Shown: positions 45,462 through 57,269, counted from the first letter of the stretch. The stretch is DNA of 64,000 bases from Petrosia ficiformis (GCA_947044365.1 OX345636.1:24275466-24339465), one strand, 5' to 3'. Notes: generated by a model not told the origin, from the sequence alone. A program made the numbers and translations.

Positions 45462-46758
45462 ACGAATGACCATCTAGTAACAAGATGATTGGCCTGGAGG
45501 AAGGAGCATACTTTAGAAAATGATAACGAAACCATTGAGAGAAGAGTTCACCATCCATCCACCCACTCTCAGACAATCCGTATATTGTGTCAGGCACCTC
45601 ACCTCTGATTAGCTCCTCAGTGAGACCCTTTCTCTTGAATACAATCATAGGTGGTAAAGAATAGCCACTTGCACTAACACATGCAAGAACTGTGATCTGT
45701 ACCTTTCGCCCAGATGTGATAACATTTACATGCTTCTGCCCTTTGACAGCAATCCTTTTTCCGACATGATATTGAAGTGGCATACCACTCTCATCAGCAT
45801 TAAAAATTAATGATGGGGAGTTACGAAGATTGTTTTGTTCAAGTACTTCTTCTAATTGATCGAAGTAATTTTTTATGGTCTCTGGGCTAGTAGCCACAGC
45901 TCGTTGGTAGGCAAGAGCTTCACCAGCACGCAATGCGAGGTGTGGATGCCTTTGTCTGAAACGATCCCACCACCCATGGCTGACAACTACACAATCTACA
46001 CCCTGCTTCTTTGCCACAATAGCTCCCACTATAGCACGCACCTCCTTAACACTTTTTGCACACCCTACTTGAGCACATCCCTCCAGCCATTTCACAACCT
46101 CCTCCTCTTCTTCATCAGTCAGATATTTTGGTGCACCAACTCGTGCTTCATGGTTTACTTTTCCACTTACACGATCGTGCAGGGTTGATTTTGGAATTCC
46201 ATATACTAAAGCAGCTCTTCTCACAGTCATCACTCCACTTGCTATATCCCGCAATGCTAGCTGCATCTGCTTCTGAGCTTCGCCTTTGTTCCATACTGTA
46301 CGGATGCTAGGAGGCTTTTCTGCATCATGTTGGGCAAAGTTTGTCTGTTTACTCCTTAATATTCGACGATACAATGGCACCGTACTCCAACCTGTTGTAG
46401 TAGTACCTGCATTACGAAAGGAAAGTTGTAAATACTTTATTTCTTACCAAACATTGCACTACAAGCAATTTATTGTACCTGAACACATGAAACTTTCCGC
46501 CATTTGTCCTCCTATCCACGTGCTTTGGCACAAGGCGCTGTGTACGCATGCTCAATACATCCATCATCTTTTGATTTGAACTAAGTAAGCCTATATGGAT
46601 AGTCATAGATCATAGAAGTAGTTGGCGTTAGTTTTTAACACTTTTCCGGTGTTTTGGTTGTGTCCGGTAATGCCTGGTGTCCGTAATTCGATAAATTACT
46701 CTACATCATGTTATGTAATAATCATGATTTTGCCAAAAAATTGTGCGGGTTATGAATT

Positions 46759-48088
46759 TCATTGTTTATTGTGAAAGTATACTACGCGCGACAAGTGTGC
46801 AATTTCAAACGACAGTGGTAATGAACCACTACTAGATGATCCCGATGGTGGTGGTGGTGGTGGTAGTTGTTCGAGAACGGTTATCTTGGACCAGCAAATA
46901 ATACCCTGTGGAAAACAATATAATTTGCTGTAAAATTTCACGGTCTAATGAATTCACCTATGCTAGTCATATTACATAAATAATAATAATATATATAATA
47001 CCATAAATATATATATTATATAGGATCTTGCCCTTGAATGTAATATAGCCCACAGAATAAACAACACTGAGAGAGGGGTGGGGTTATACCACTATGAGTG
47101 ATGTCCAAGATTGTCATCAAAGACTAAGATCACTTTGATACTAATTGAACCCTAACCACAAGGGACCCCTAAATGACCCACATAATGATATTCATGAGAT
47201 TTTGATAGCATTCTTATCTATATTATAGTGTACATACATCAAAGTGCACTAGAAGGTGAAATGATCAACCACATTTTGTGACAACAATATCTACATCATC
47301 TCATACCTTTTGTCCTTCCAAGTACAGGCCTAAATGGCCAACTCTAGTTATTTTATTGGCCAGAATGTCATCTAAGCAATAGCCGACAAGGTAGAATAGC
47401 ATCTGCCCTACCTTGGATGATTCCAATTGCCACATTCCTGTGGCAGATAGTGGTTCCTTCTTTCCCTGAATTTAAAACAAAATTAATGTCCATAAGCAGA
47501 TGTATATAATTATTTAAAACATTTACCTCCACACAAAAAACAATAGCTTCGTTGTCCTGGTCAACAACACAGGCTACATCTGGTTTTCCCTATAGCAAAT
47601 ACAAGATGTAAAATAAATCACCTTTATTATAGCATATAGTACTGTTAACAGATATTTGTTATGGTTGTATATAAATGTGGACTCGCTGCAACTGGTATCA
47701 GCTTCTTCATATTTCATTTTTGCTTCCATTAGCACATTGATGCCAGCAGTATCTTGTGCTGTGCTTGGTCGAACACTGCAAGTGATTACAAATTAATATG
47801 ATTGCACTAAAGGTGCAAGAACCGAATCCTTTTAGTGGTCCTCCATGTTCCAGCTTGAAGTACAGCCTGTGTTCTAAATTTAAAAAGAATTGTGAGGTAT
47901 TGCACAGGAACACAAAACAATTTACTTGGTATCAGAACCAGAACTAGATGCTGTATAGAGAAGGAAAAGATAAATATAAACAAATCTAAAACCAGTACTA
48001 ACACGATATATATATATATAACATAATGTATAGCAATGTGCAATTGCATGATGTCCCAACTACATTTAACTTGTGTGTTTTCAGTCAT
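46759..48088 (-). CDS. Multi-exon gene with possible PD-(D/E)XK nuclease-like motif
   Basis: Coding-like minus-strand exons separated by gt..ag introns. One near 47775-47665 reads PSTAQDTAGINVLMEAKMKY and YEEADTSCSES. One at about 47595-47525 reads GKPDVACVVDQDNEAIVFCV. The next (about 47470-47310) reads EGKKEPLSATGMWQ then QMLFYLVGYCLDDIL and VGHLGLYLEGQK. A last exon (46925-46759) reads IICWSKITVLEQLPPPPPPS and ends HNKQ. 'PD-x(n)-(I/V)(V/F)CVEGK' is compatible with a PD-(D/E)XK core, but this is a short motif. ATG 48088 is only a candidate start. It lies between two transposons and may be the one host gene here. Confidence 0.4.
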
Positions 48089-48129
48089 ATTCCTTTATAA
48101 TCTAAAGTTATGGAGCGTTATCAGTGTCA

Positions 48130-48320
48130 AAACTGCATTAATTCCGTGAGGGTGTTTATTAATTTCCTGAGGATGGTTATTAAATCCGTGAGGATGGTTA
48201 TTAATTCCGTGAGGATGGTTATTAATTCCGTGAGGGTGTTTATTAATTTCGTGACGGTGTTTATTAATTCCGTGAGGATGGTTGCAATTGTGAGGGTGGT
48301 TATTAATTCTATGAGGGCGC
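48130..48320 (+). repeat. Left subterminal repeats of the HECT transposon
   Basis: About eight copies of a ~21-bp unit (attaattccgtgaggatggtt and variants). The complementary unit (aattaataaccaccctcacg) is repeated at the right end. Such mirrored subterminal arrays are commonly transposase binding sites; that role is inferred. Confidence 0.85.
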
Positions 48321-48460
48321 TATATAGTTATCTCTCACAGCCAGACTCGCGCACGACTGCCATTATGGGAACGCGTTCATGAGCATGCGTACAATTACAA
48401 GTAGCCGTTATGGGAGTGTGTTCATGAGCATGCGTACAAAGTACGCCACGTGGAGGTAAA

Positions 48461-51400
48461 ATGTCTGTCCATAATTTCCTGGAAGCAAAAAGTTTGCTTC
48501 TTGGAGCTGTTGAAAATGTAATTCAGATAGCTGATCGTGCACAAACTACATCTACTAATCAGCATAGAAGTTCTGCTAGTAATATGCAGCAACCCCATGG
48601 TCGACCTACAAGTTCTACTGAGATTCTATCTACCAGTAGTATGCAGCAACCCCATGGTCGACCTACAAGTTCTACTGAGATTCTATCTACCAGTGGCATG
48701 CAGCAAACACCTTTTTCTACTGCCAATAATATTACTGCTAGTGTGAGGGAGCACAAGCGACTTTTTGGGTTTAAACCTTCAAAAGATGTGCAGAAAAAGA
48801 AGTCAAATAAAAAAAAACCTGGAAGAAGTACATGGCGTAAGGAATGCATCTGCCTTAAGGACGTTGAACATTCATGGAAACCAACTCCAGAAGAAAAAAT
48901 GGATTTGGCAAAAATAGGCTTAGGATTGAAGGAAATTATCTTTAATTCTGATGGAGATGCTGCTCATGTCCACAAATTGATTTTGTCAAACTTTCCTGCT
49001 CTAGAGAACTGTGGTGGTTATACTCTCCTTCGTCTTGGTTGTAATTCAAAAAACTTAGTTGAAATTGAAGGCCCTGGAGGGGGAATTACAGTTTTATATT
49101 TAAAAGATATATTGAACCAAGCTAAACTTTATATCCGACCACTCCAGTGTGACATCACTGAAGAGGACATGAAGTCTTTCATTAAGGTAAAGCATTAAAA
49201 TGTATAATTATTGTAATATATATTATGTGACTGTGGACTATGTTCTTCCTATATACATACTTTAGTCGACTTACTGCTGATTAATTGTTAGGTCAGAATT
49301 GTTATTTCATATTAAAGTCACTGATATATTTCATCCACAGCCACATAATTATAATTAGCTACCATTTTGAGAACTAATTATTTGTTACATTGTAGAGGGA
49401 AGAAACGGAACCAACTGAATTTTGTCAGACATGTTGTGATCTCTTCCCATTGTCACAACTGAGAAAACATGTAGCTTTGTGCAAACCAGATGTTGTGACA
49501 TTTTCAAATTCAAAACAGTAAGCTGTTCACTATATATGCGTGTACTCATATTATATGTTCATTGTTTGTAGACACCCAAATCTTGAAGACACAACACCTC
49601 CTAAACGATTGTGCTTATCACCTCAGCACACCACAGTTTCTGCAATCAACTTACCCCATCATCCAACAAACATCCACAGTCTATCCCCTGAACCACCAAC
49701 ACCTGAACCCATTAGCCCTATCATTAAGGAAAGAGAATATGGAAGTACAACATACAGGTATATAGAATACTGCATGTACCCAGTCACTTTTTATCATTGT
49801 TCATAATAATATAGCTCATACATTCACTTGATTTCTGATGACGAGGATGATTGGGAGAAAGATCCTGTTATTCAAGAAGTCATACAGCAATCAACACATA
49901 GTAATTACCAAAGTAATAGGTAAATTTTTAAATGTTGGGTATATATGAATAATAATTATTATTATCATATACTCCATGATAGTGTGCAAACTGTTGCTGA
50001 AATTATACTGGACCATAAAAGGAAATTTCTCTATAGTGACAATGAAAACTGTTATCGAATCACTGTTAGGCGTTGTCACATCTTTGAGGATGCTATGGTT
50101 GCAATACGCCGTGGTTTTGATGAGCAAAAGCATCTCAAGATAGTATTTATAGGAGAACCAGCAGTGGATGATGGTGGCCCAAGAAGGGAGTTTTTTGTGC
50201 TATTAATGGGAGCAGTTGCAAACAGTGGTTCTCTTCTTGACGGTCCCCCAGATTGTAGAGTCTTACGGCACAACACCAGTGCTTTGCAGGTATGTGCATG
50301 TCCATGTATGATAACACTCTAACAGTAGTTAATTCTGATATTAAACATTTTTATCTAGCATTTTTTTCTTTTAATTGTAATTAATACAATTGACACTTCA
50401 CTTCCTAGGATGAATTATTTCTGATGGTGGGGAAAATGATTGCATTATCTATTCTTCATGGAGGTCCTGGACCTGTGTTCTTTGCACGTAGTGTTATTGA
50501 TTATATGTTTGGAGGGATTGCAAATGTGAGTGCTCGTATACAAGATATCCCTGATTTACAAATCCAGTCATTGATCCAAAAGGTATGTACATCTCTTTGA
50601 TCTACATGTATTATGTATAAAAATAAATGTATAATGTATTTTTATGGCCTGTAGGGCAATCATAGGGATACTTTTTTCTCTGTATATCTTTAATTATTTA
50701 TTTTTTCACTTATTTTACTTGTCTGTAGCTTGCTACTGTAGATGAAGAGAAAGTGTTCCAGGAAATGCTGGATAGTGATGAATATGAATTCAGATACGAA
50801 TGTGGGGTTGCCAAGCCTTCTTGTCGAATCACCTTGTCAGAGAAGAAGAAAGTCATAGATGCTTTTTGTCTGCATTACTCAGTGTTGGCAAGTCTTGCAG
50901 AGCTAGAACAACTACGTCGTGGGTTGTCAATACAGAAATTCGATTCTTTGTTGCAAAACTACCCAGAAATCATGTACAAGGCTTTTCAGCCATCAGATTA
51001 CCAACTTACAAGTACATATATTCAAGACTTATTCAAGCCATTATTTTCTCCTCAAGGAAGTAATAACCGTGAATTAGAAGAAGCAATTGTGATGTCTTGG
51101 ATTCTCTACCTACAAAATCTAGAAGGTATGTACAACAACTCTATTGTTTGTACATTAATTATTTATAATTATTATTACATGTATTTTATGTGCTAATTTC
51201 ATGTATGTGTTTTACTGCAGATGGAAATGGTCCAGCAACACTGAAAGATGTAATGCTTTTTCTCACTGGATGTGACTGTGTCCCACCTTTAGGATTTGGT
51301 GATGTTGACCCATGCATCCTGTTTTCAACCGACTTGGTACTTCCAACTGTATCCACATGTTCTCTTACTCTGCGTTTTCCCACCACCTTTCCTACTGATA

Positions 51401-51468
51401 TTGATGGCTTTAAAGATAAAATGGATTTATCAATATTAGGATCACAAGGATTTTTTGGACAGGTGTAA
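48461..51468 (+). CDS. HECT-domain E3 ubiquitin ligase carried by the transposon
   Basis: Exons approximately 48461-49194, 49396-49518, 49572-49756, 49815-49919, 49985-50289, 50410-50582, 50729-51124 and 51221-51468. Exon 1 includes a duplicated stretch (MQQPHGRPTSSTEILSTS). Exon 2 has a UBZ-like finger, FCQTCCDLFPLSQLRKHVAL ending in C. From exon 5 the HECT fold is evident: DDGGPRREFFVLLMGAVANS, GPGPVFFARSVIDYM, and a C-lobe with FLTGCDCVPPLGF and the catalytic STCSLTLRFPTT (Cys codon 51358-51360). HECT enzymes carry ubiquitin on this Cys before transfer. All key parts are present and no stop was seen. It ends 190 bp from the convergent integrase. Confidence 0.85.
49227..49344. mobile_element. 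Small MITE with GTGACTGTGGA ends in a HECT intron
   Basis: 118 bp starting GTGACTGTGGAC and ending TCATCCACAGCCAC, whose complement GTGGCTGTGGATGA resembles the element 1 terminus GTGACCGTGGATGA. It lies wholly in the first intron. Confidence 0.5.
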
Positions 51469-51659
51469 AACCAACAATTTATTCAAAAGCAAGAATACGT
51501 TCATTATTATAACAATAATACAAGTATATAACTATCAGGTTTGAAATTTAAAAAAAACACATACATACATAACCATTCATGTTTTGTAATTTGAGTTTGA
51601 AGATAAGATATACTTATTGTTTGCACACCTGTACCATTGCATTGACTGTATATATGTAC

Positions 51660-53275
51660 TCACAACACAAAATGCAACTTTTGGGATACAAATGCAAGAG
51701 TACATTCATATATATCAATTCCATAATCACTGCTGCGGGACAATGGCTGGATTGTAGAGTGAAGCTCCTCAATATCATATGAAGATAGAGGGCATTCAGT
51801 TTCAGGAACAGTCACACCCCCATCATCTTCACTCTCATAAGATGAAATGGGTCCTTCCCAATCAATACCATAACTTAAAGATTCATTCTATAGAGATACA
51901 CAGTTAAATTAAAATTGTTAATAGGTTGCATGCAAGCTTACCTCCTCCATGCATTCAAAAACCTCTTTTGCAATGTTGTTCTTACATCCAGCAACATGTT
52001 GCAATCCTGCTGTCCAAAGTTGCTCTGGTGTGAAGTTATGCTCAGACCTTAAGGGATGTTTATCCCATGCCTCTTTCCATGCTTTTAAGTGCTCATTAAT
52101 TCGGGGAATGAATACATAATGTAGACAGAACAGATGAATATCATTCTTTGGGTCAAGCATATGTATAGATTCCAGGTAGTGAAAGATGTCGTAGTAGAGT
52201 CTAAGAACCCCTTGATAGACATCTCTCCACATTCTCTCAACTCTCTGATTGTGAACACTTCTACCCACAATAACACTTCCACGTCCTGGTCCTCGCAGGG
52301 GATGAGAAATGAGAAAGAGCGACACAGACACATTTTCAACTCCTTTATCACATCTAACACGGGAAGGCAAACCATAATTGCGAACTGCTTCTGTAAAAAG
52401 CTGCAAAACAGTGTCTGCTCTGTTGTTTCCTGAACAGTGGAGATAGACAGGGATCCTAGAATATCCATCAACTCCACCATGCACCACAAGCCTCCACCTG
52501 AATTAATTAAATTGAGATACATGTTTTGTGCATATTAATATACTCACCTGATCAGCTTGTGATTGCCATCAATGTGCCAAAGTGATAGCGGGGAAGATAC
52601 TGAATACTTTCGCCTCTGAACAGCTGTTGTCCACCTAATAGCTACTCCTTCTGGGTCAATTCTATGTAATGATTCCCTAATACGTACTTGAGACACCCTA
52701 TACCCTTGACGATTCAGATGACCTTGTGTCAAACGATACCCACAATTAGGGAATTCTTGCTTGATTTGAGAAACGATAGAGTCCAGTTCATGGTCTGAGA
52801 TGTTAGAATATAGTGCTGTTATAGACAGCCCATAATCAGTCATCCTTCTCCTTATGGTACTCAAGCTAACACCTATTACAGTAGCAATACGTGTACAACT
52901 GAATCCCAGGGATAGAAGGTACTCTAACTGCTCTTTTCTGATATCAAGTCTAGGACGACCTATGTGATTGTCAGTGTTTTGGACCTGTGGCACATACCCT
53001 TGGACATTTTCTTGAGTACTCATTTCGTGTACATATTCAAGAAGACTCAAACTCCTACCTACATTTTCAAGAATTTCACAGTTACATGATTCAAAAACCA
53101 TCAGTAGTCTCTTCAGTTTTACAACCTGGAAAATTAGGGAGTCTAATATATCTGGGTCTTTGCTAGACTCGTAAGAGTTCAAAAAATTTTGAACTGCGTA
53201 ACAGACTGTGTGAAGAGCTTCAGAGAATTCGTCAGCCATATGTGGATCTTGGTGGGTGGAGCAGTTACTGAACAC
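51660..53275 (-). CDS. DDE integrase-type transposase (rve-like) of the HECT transposon
   Basis: Exon 1 53275-52548: N-terminal helical region, then RPRLDIRKEQLEYLLSLGFS and an HTH (CTRIATVIGVSLSTIRRRM), then a second wHTH-like stretch (CGYRLTQGHLNRQGYRV), ending WHIDGNHKLI with the first catalytic Asp. Exon 2 52501-51944: VHGGVDGYSRIPVYL, VRCDKGVEN (second Asp), VHNQRVERMWRDVYQG (Glu). Exon 3 51892-51660: acidic tail. Asp-Asp-Glu in an integrase core with paired HTH is the pattern of IS3-like eukaryotic transposases. Alternative start Met at 53239 (MADEFSEAL). No break was seen, so it is probably functional. Confidence 0.85.
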
Positions 53276-53369
53276 ACCCCTCTTTGAAATAGGCTATAAT
53301 AATTCAGTACTATTCACTATAGCTGTATCGCTTCATGAAATTAATGGCATCATGAAATTTTAATAATCA

Positions 53370-53575
53370 CCGTCATGAAAAAAAGCCATCATGAAATTAA
53401 TAATCACTCTCATGAAATTAATAACCGCCCTCACGGAATTAATAAACACCCTCAGGAAATTAATAACCACCCCTCACGGAATTAATAACCACCCTCAGGA
53501 AATTAATAACCACCGTCACGAAATTAATAACCACCCTCACGAAATTAATAACCACCCTCACGAAATTAATAAAAC
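53370..53575 (-). repeat. Right subterminal repeats of the HECT transposon
   Basis: About nine copies of aattaataaccaccctcacg-type units, the complement of the left array. Spacing and the C(A/T)GGAA/CACGAA variants are shared with the left side. Confidence 0.85.
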
Positions 53576-53626
53576 TGCCAATGAATTTACAGGCAGTTTT
53601 GACACTGATAACGCTCCATATAAAGT

Positions 53627-54127
53627 GAAGATACATGTATACAACACTCATAGTTTTATATATAAATCATAATATATATCTTATAATATTCATAGCCCAT
53701 ACTAGTGTGGGCATTTATATTTCACAAACAAACCTCAAAGCAGGCTGTTGTATCAAGAAGGCTTACTGTTAGCTAAATACCTCCCTTCTGTCCTTGTAGG
53801 GGTGAAAATGTATCCGCAGCACTTAAACTACAAACTATTATTTTTTTATGTGATTTTTGCACAAGAAGGATTTAACATTCAAACAACCACTTTGAAAGGT
53901 GTACATTTTAGTTTAAAGTAGTGACTTTTTATCATCCCTTCCTACCTTAAACTCATACTGAAGTTGCAAACTTTGAGTTTTAGGGAGTTCAAAATTACCT
54001 CAGTGTACTTTATTTGGTTTTAGGTGTAAATGACTCATCAAACAATTTTGAAAGGCATCTGGGCAGTCTTAAATACCTCCCTTGATTACATGACCATATA
54101 CTTATACATAGTGACAAATATAAAATT
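53627..54127. other. No gene recognised
   Basis: AT-rich. The phrase 'taaatacctccctt' recurs at 53774 and 54070. Confidence 0.4.
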
Positions 54128-54398
54128 AGTGATGCAACTGATATGACCTATATTTCACCGATATTCAAAATTTCCGATAAACCGATAATACTGTCGATAG
54201 GGATCTGTTATTATATTTACCTTCTGGTTTCTGATTCTTTAAATTAAGATGAGCATTTTCTCAATAATTATGATTATCATAAAGGCAATTAATGATGCTA
54301 TAATCACAAGATATGACATTATTGGTACATCTTGCAGAAATAACCGATACTGATACTAAAAATAATGGCTGATACCAATTCGATTATTGGTGCATCAC
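54128..54398. mobile_element. hAT-type MITE
   Basis: Starts TAGTGATGCAACTGATA; the reverse complement of the right end is GTGATGCACCAATAATCGA. TAG.GATGCACCGATA-like termini are common in hAT MITEs. Internal 'accgata' words recur in both orientations. No clear 8-bp duplication was seen. Confidence 0.5.
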
Positions 54399-54519
54399 AA
54401 AGTTGGCTGTACTCCTACAACATAGAGCATATCCTTTGATGATAGAAACTGGGAACCATGGTACCATACTCTATATTATGTATTATAGTTTTCAAGCAAA
54501 TTCATGCAGGATATATGAA

Positions 54520-54760
54520 CATCAAACAATTACTTAGCAAATTTACACCAATAACTTAGTGTTCTATATATATATATATATATATATAAATATAATATAA
54601 CATTATAGTAGTTATATTGTTACTTAGCCAATTTACACCAATTATCAACTTACTTCTAATCATAATCCAACAGTGAGAATTCGACCCTGAAAACATAAAC
54701 ATATAATTATACTATGTACTTAGCTAATTTACACCAATAGTCACCTACTTCAGTCTAAAT
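54520..54760. repeat. Three copies of a ~95-bp AT-rich repeat
   Basis: 'ttacttagc(a/c/t)aatttacaccaat' recurs at about 54530, 54630 and 54717, separated by similar spacers with a (TA)n tract in the first. Confidence 0.65.
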
Positions 54761-55634
54761 TTTGCAGGTGTATAAAGTATTCAATGTGTTCTCGATCTCC
54801 AGCTATTAATGACAACACGTGCAATTGCGGTGAGGATCTGTCACTATGGACAAGGTAGTGAATGACTGCGCATACGTGAATATAAAATTACGAAAGTTTA
54901 TTCACTCGAAGAGAAGGAAGTATATGCACAGCGCTTAAACTGAAGCGATGTATTTTTGATGCGATTTCAATGTCCGTATATTTATAGTCCGTAATTTCGG
55001 TCTGAGATTTTAAAAATGGAAGAAATCGTTCGCTAAATTGTGAGTAATACTTACAAATTATATATCAAAATTTAACGTACAGTATTAAAGATTTTTTTGT
55101 ACGACTTATGGTTAAAAAACTATACACATGCAAAAATTGTGGTAATACGGTATTCAGAAAATAGTCCGAGATTTGGCAACTTTACTATATATATTATCAG
55201 AGATTTCAGCCATTGTTTTTCCGTCCCATCCCTACATAGAAAGTACCACCGAACTCTCTGATTATGATTATTTTTCAGACAAATCATTTGTTGAACTATT
55301 ACAATGATTCTAGCACCATTCCAGTTGCATTCAGTACTATTATACTGTAAGGAAATGTTGATACATACAACAGTCAGAATCACATTTTTTGAGCTATTTC
55401 CATTTTTGCTAGAACATGTAGTTTGTGAGTTTCCTTTTCCAACAGAAATGGCTATATACAGCAGCGCTCTATATAGCACATGAACATACACTAGAAAATG
55501 AGTGAACACATGTATATAGATATAGATATAGGCAGTTTCAGTTGCCTATAATATATATATCTGAATTATAGCCAAAATCTAGTTTAGGTACAACACCAAT
55601 TAAAATATATATTAAGTGATAGTGGGTGTAACGA
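54761..55634. other. No gene recognised
   Basis: A frame at 55120-55509 (-) lacks motifs. Segment 54900-55020 ('cgcttaaactgaagcgatgt') resembles 53820-53860, so an old dispersed repeat is possible. Confidence 0.35.
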
Positions 55635-55945
55635 TGTTTAATGAGTAGTATTCAGTAAGTCATACAATGTCACAGGCACATGCAGGGATTTATCTAAAAT
55701 TCCTGCAGTAACCTTATCTCGGTTGATGGAAGCCAGTATTCCTCTCATGAACTTGAAGGAGTCATGCTTTCTCTTCATTATGGCAAAAACATCTGGTTCT
55801 TTGAACCGTTTGTTTAAATGCTCCATATAGAGGTCTGCAGGGATGTTACAGCCAGGTCTCCCTTGTGTGTTAAGAAATCTGTACCATACAAGCTGAGCTG
55901 CTTTCCGTTCAGAAAACAAATATTGATGTTGAAGATTCATGCTTC
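55635..55945 (-). pseudogene. DUF6589 C-terminal fragment
   Basis: Reads QYLFSERKAAQLVWYRFLNT, QGRPGCNIPADLYMEHLNKR, FKEPDVFAIMKRKHDSFKF, and ends near 55638. It matches the end of the DUF6589 protein at 12421-14214 (LQSERKVAQMLHSRCINTQG, MEHLNRRLK). The N-terminal GGDQ domain is absent, so it is a fragment of another copy. Confidence 0.75.
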
Positions 55946-56075
55946 TTTAGTATAATCTTTCAGACGGCTGGAGTTGAAAATTACAAGAAGGTACTTCCAA
56001 ATCATCAGCATACATGCATATATGTCATACATATGCATGTATGTGTGTATGTATGAATGTAAGTATGTACATACG

Positions 56076-56200
56076 CATTTTATTTCACCATACACGGATT
56101 GGTAAATGACTATATTAGGTAGAGCCTATAAAAAGTTGTCCTGATTATAGGCTCTACCTAATATAGTCATTTATCAATCTGTGTATGGTGAAATAAAATG
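56076..56200. mobile_element. Foldback MITE, 55-bp arms
   Basis: Arms 56076-56130 and 56146-56200 are near-perfect inverted copies (cattttatttcaccatacac..., ...gtgtatggtgaaataaaatg) with a 15-bp loop. Confidence 0.9.
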
Positions 56201-56223
56201 ATAAATATAAATACATGTAAGGA

Positions 56224-56508
56224 CCCATTTACTTTCTTACACCAAGAAAGTGTGGCTTCTTCGGTGTCTGTCGAGAAGGGATACAACAACAAGTAAATTA
56301 CAAGTCAGTAGGTCATCATAAATATGTGTACATGTACTACCTATAGGTCAACTACTTAATTGATGAGGCATTAGACACGGGAAAAGGCTCTAACACAGTG
56401 ATAAGCCTCCTACACCACTACTTGGCTCATTATGGGCTATGAGCCAAACACCTGACTGCCCATGCAGACAAGCGTATTGGGCAGAATAAAAATAACATCG
56501 TTATACAG
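56224..56508 (+). pseudogene. DUF7869-like fragment, copy 4
   Basis: Two exons: FTFLHQES-region read as FLTPRKCGFFGVCREGIQQQ, then 56347-56508 NYLIDEALDTGKGSNTVISL, LHHYLAHYGL, a stop, and HADKRIGQNKNNIVIQ ending at a donor (cag/gtatgt). It matches the NFLVDEAVDTGKGAN and HADNCVGQNKNN parts of element 2, with NC to KR substitution at the putative active site. Confidence 0.75.
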
Positions 56509-56523
56509 GTATGTATATGTATA

Positions 56524-56560
56524 TTAACCCTTTCGCGGGCGTGGCCAATAATTGATATTA
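56524..56560 (+). repeat. piggyBac-like terminus
   Basis: TTAA followed by CCCTTTCGCGGGCGTGGCC, parallel to the 24019 terminus (TTAA CCCTTTACCGACG). No partner end was found to the right, so the element is probably truncated or masked by the satellite. Confidence 0.45.
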
Positions 56561-57047
56561 AACGCCCCAGGTCACCTCTTTTTTCCAAAAAAAATAATTG
56601 TTACATATAACACTCAAAACTCGTCGAACAAAGTACAGGGGTAACTTGATGTTATTTGTTCAAACTACAGTAAAGGTAATATGTACAGCCCATGTTGCTG
56701 CAACTTGGAAGGATTTTCCGCTATTTAAGTGTTACTATGATACATGAAAGTCACTCACAGTTTATAACAAGAGGCGAATGCGATAATGAAAAAAAAGTCA
56801 ACTTTCATTATATGAAATGATTCCACGATGCATTAGATTACTGTTGGTGGCTTCCTTTAGTTTCTACGATGAGCAGACGTGAAGATATAAAGCGTCTGGC
56901 AACGCTTACTTAGTAGCAGTTTGATCACACCCAGATGGGACAGGTATTACGATTGCCAAAACTTGGACAAGGACCGGAATCAATGACCCCCGTTCTAAAT
57001 ACTCGATCGATACCATTACGGCATTACCTTCGAAATATTAAAAGTAG

Positions 57048-57140
57048 TACAATTGTGTGGAGTTCGTAATCTGGTTGATAATTGTGGTTGGTAGCTGCAT
57101 CCTTCACCTGTCTTAAGAGAAGAATGTAGGTCACATGATT
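57048..57140 (+). repeat. Left arm of an inverted repeat bracketing the satellite core
   Basis: 'acaattgtgtggagttcgta', 'attgtggttggtagctgcat' and 'gtaggtcacatgattacact' occur here and, in reverse complement with moderate divergence, at 59475-59577. Confidence 0.75.
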
Positions 57141-57269
57141 ACACTGTTGTATTCTAATATATAATTATATGGATAACAACAGCAATTTAAAATATATTTC
57201 GTGATTGCAATTATAACAACCTTCTGTTAATTCCCTATGTTGCTGACAAATGTAATAATGTACAGTTGT

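Larger units (their letters stand above)
41179..46503 (-). pseudogene. pogo/Tigger-type transposase with amplified mini-exons and PHD finger
   Basis: Exon 1 (46503-46480) MAESFMCSG. Exon 2 from 46406 carries HTH_psq (LALRDIASGVMTVRRAALVY, IPKSTLHDR), a CENP-B-type HTH (WLEGCAQVGCAKSVKEV, WWDRFRQRHPHL) and the DDE_1 domain: Asp in IFNADESGMP, Asp in LLLDGHSSHY, and CLPPNTTHVAQPLDVAPFH. A Lys/Glu-rich coiled-coil tail (EYRKREREEKKAQKLKEKE) follows to about 44420, then a small exon at 44341-44300 (SGDEHFELLFESNG). Mini-exons lie at 43670-42430, and a last exon at 41375-41179 has a PHD-like finger: CMSGSC, WIQCERCDGWYHCIC, FSCSSC. A decamer expansion near 45430 breaks the frame inside the DDE domain, so this copy is probably inactive. 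Confidence 0.8.
40533..46683 (-). mobile_element. pogo-like DNA transposon with PHD-finger transposase gene
   Basis: TA (40531-40532; 46684-46685) flanks inverted termini CGGACACCA. Further CGGACA words occur subterminally at both ends (40547, 40693, 46662). The 6151-bp body holds one long multi-exon gene on the minus strand, from ATG 46503 to stop 41179. TA target choice and the psq/CENP-B/DDE_1 domain order place it in the pogo/Tigger group. Confidence 0.85.
48109..53620. mobile_element. Complete DNA transposon encoding a HECT ligase and a DDE integrase (IS3EU-like)
   Basis: Perfect 28-bp inverted ends: TATGGAGCGTTATCAGTGTC then aaaactgc at 48109-48136, complemented at 53593-53620. The 6-bp duplication TAAAGT flanks both sides (48103-48108 and 53621-53626). 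The 5512-bp interior carries two convergent, apparently undisrupted multi-exon genes and mirrored subterminal repeats. The integrase type and 6-bp duplication suggest the IS3EU superfamily (from memory, unchecked). Perfect ends and open frames imply recent mobility. Confidence 0.92.

Noticed and set aside
48110..48382. Plus-strand frame with repeated VRMVINS units
   Set aside because: It is the translated subterminal minisatellite of the transposon, not a protein.
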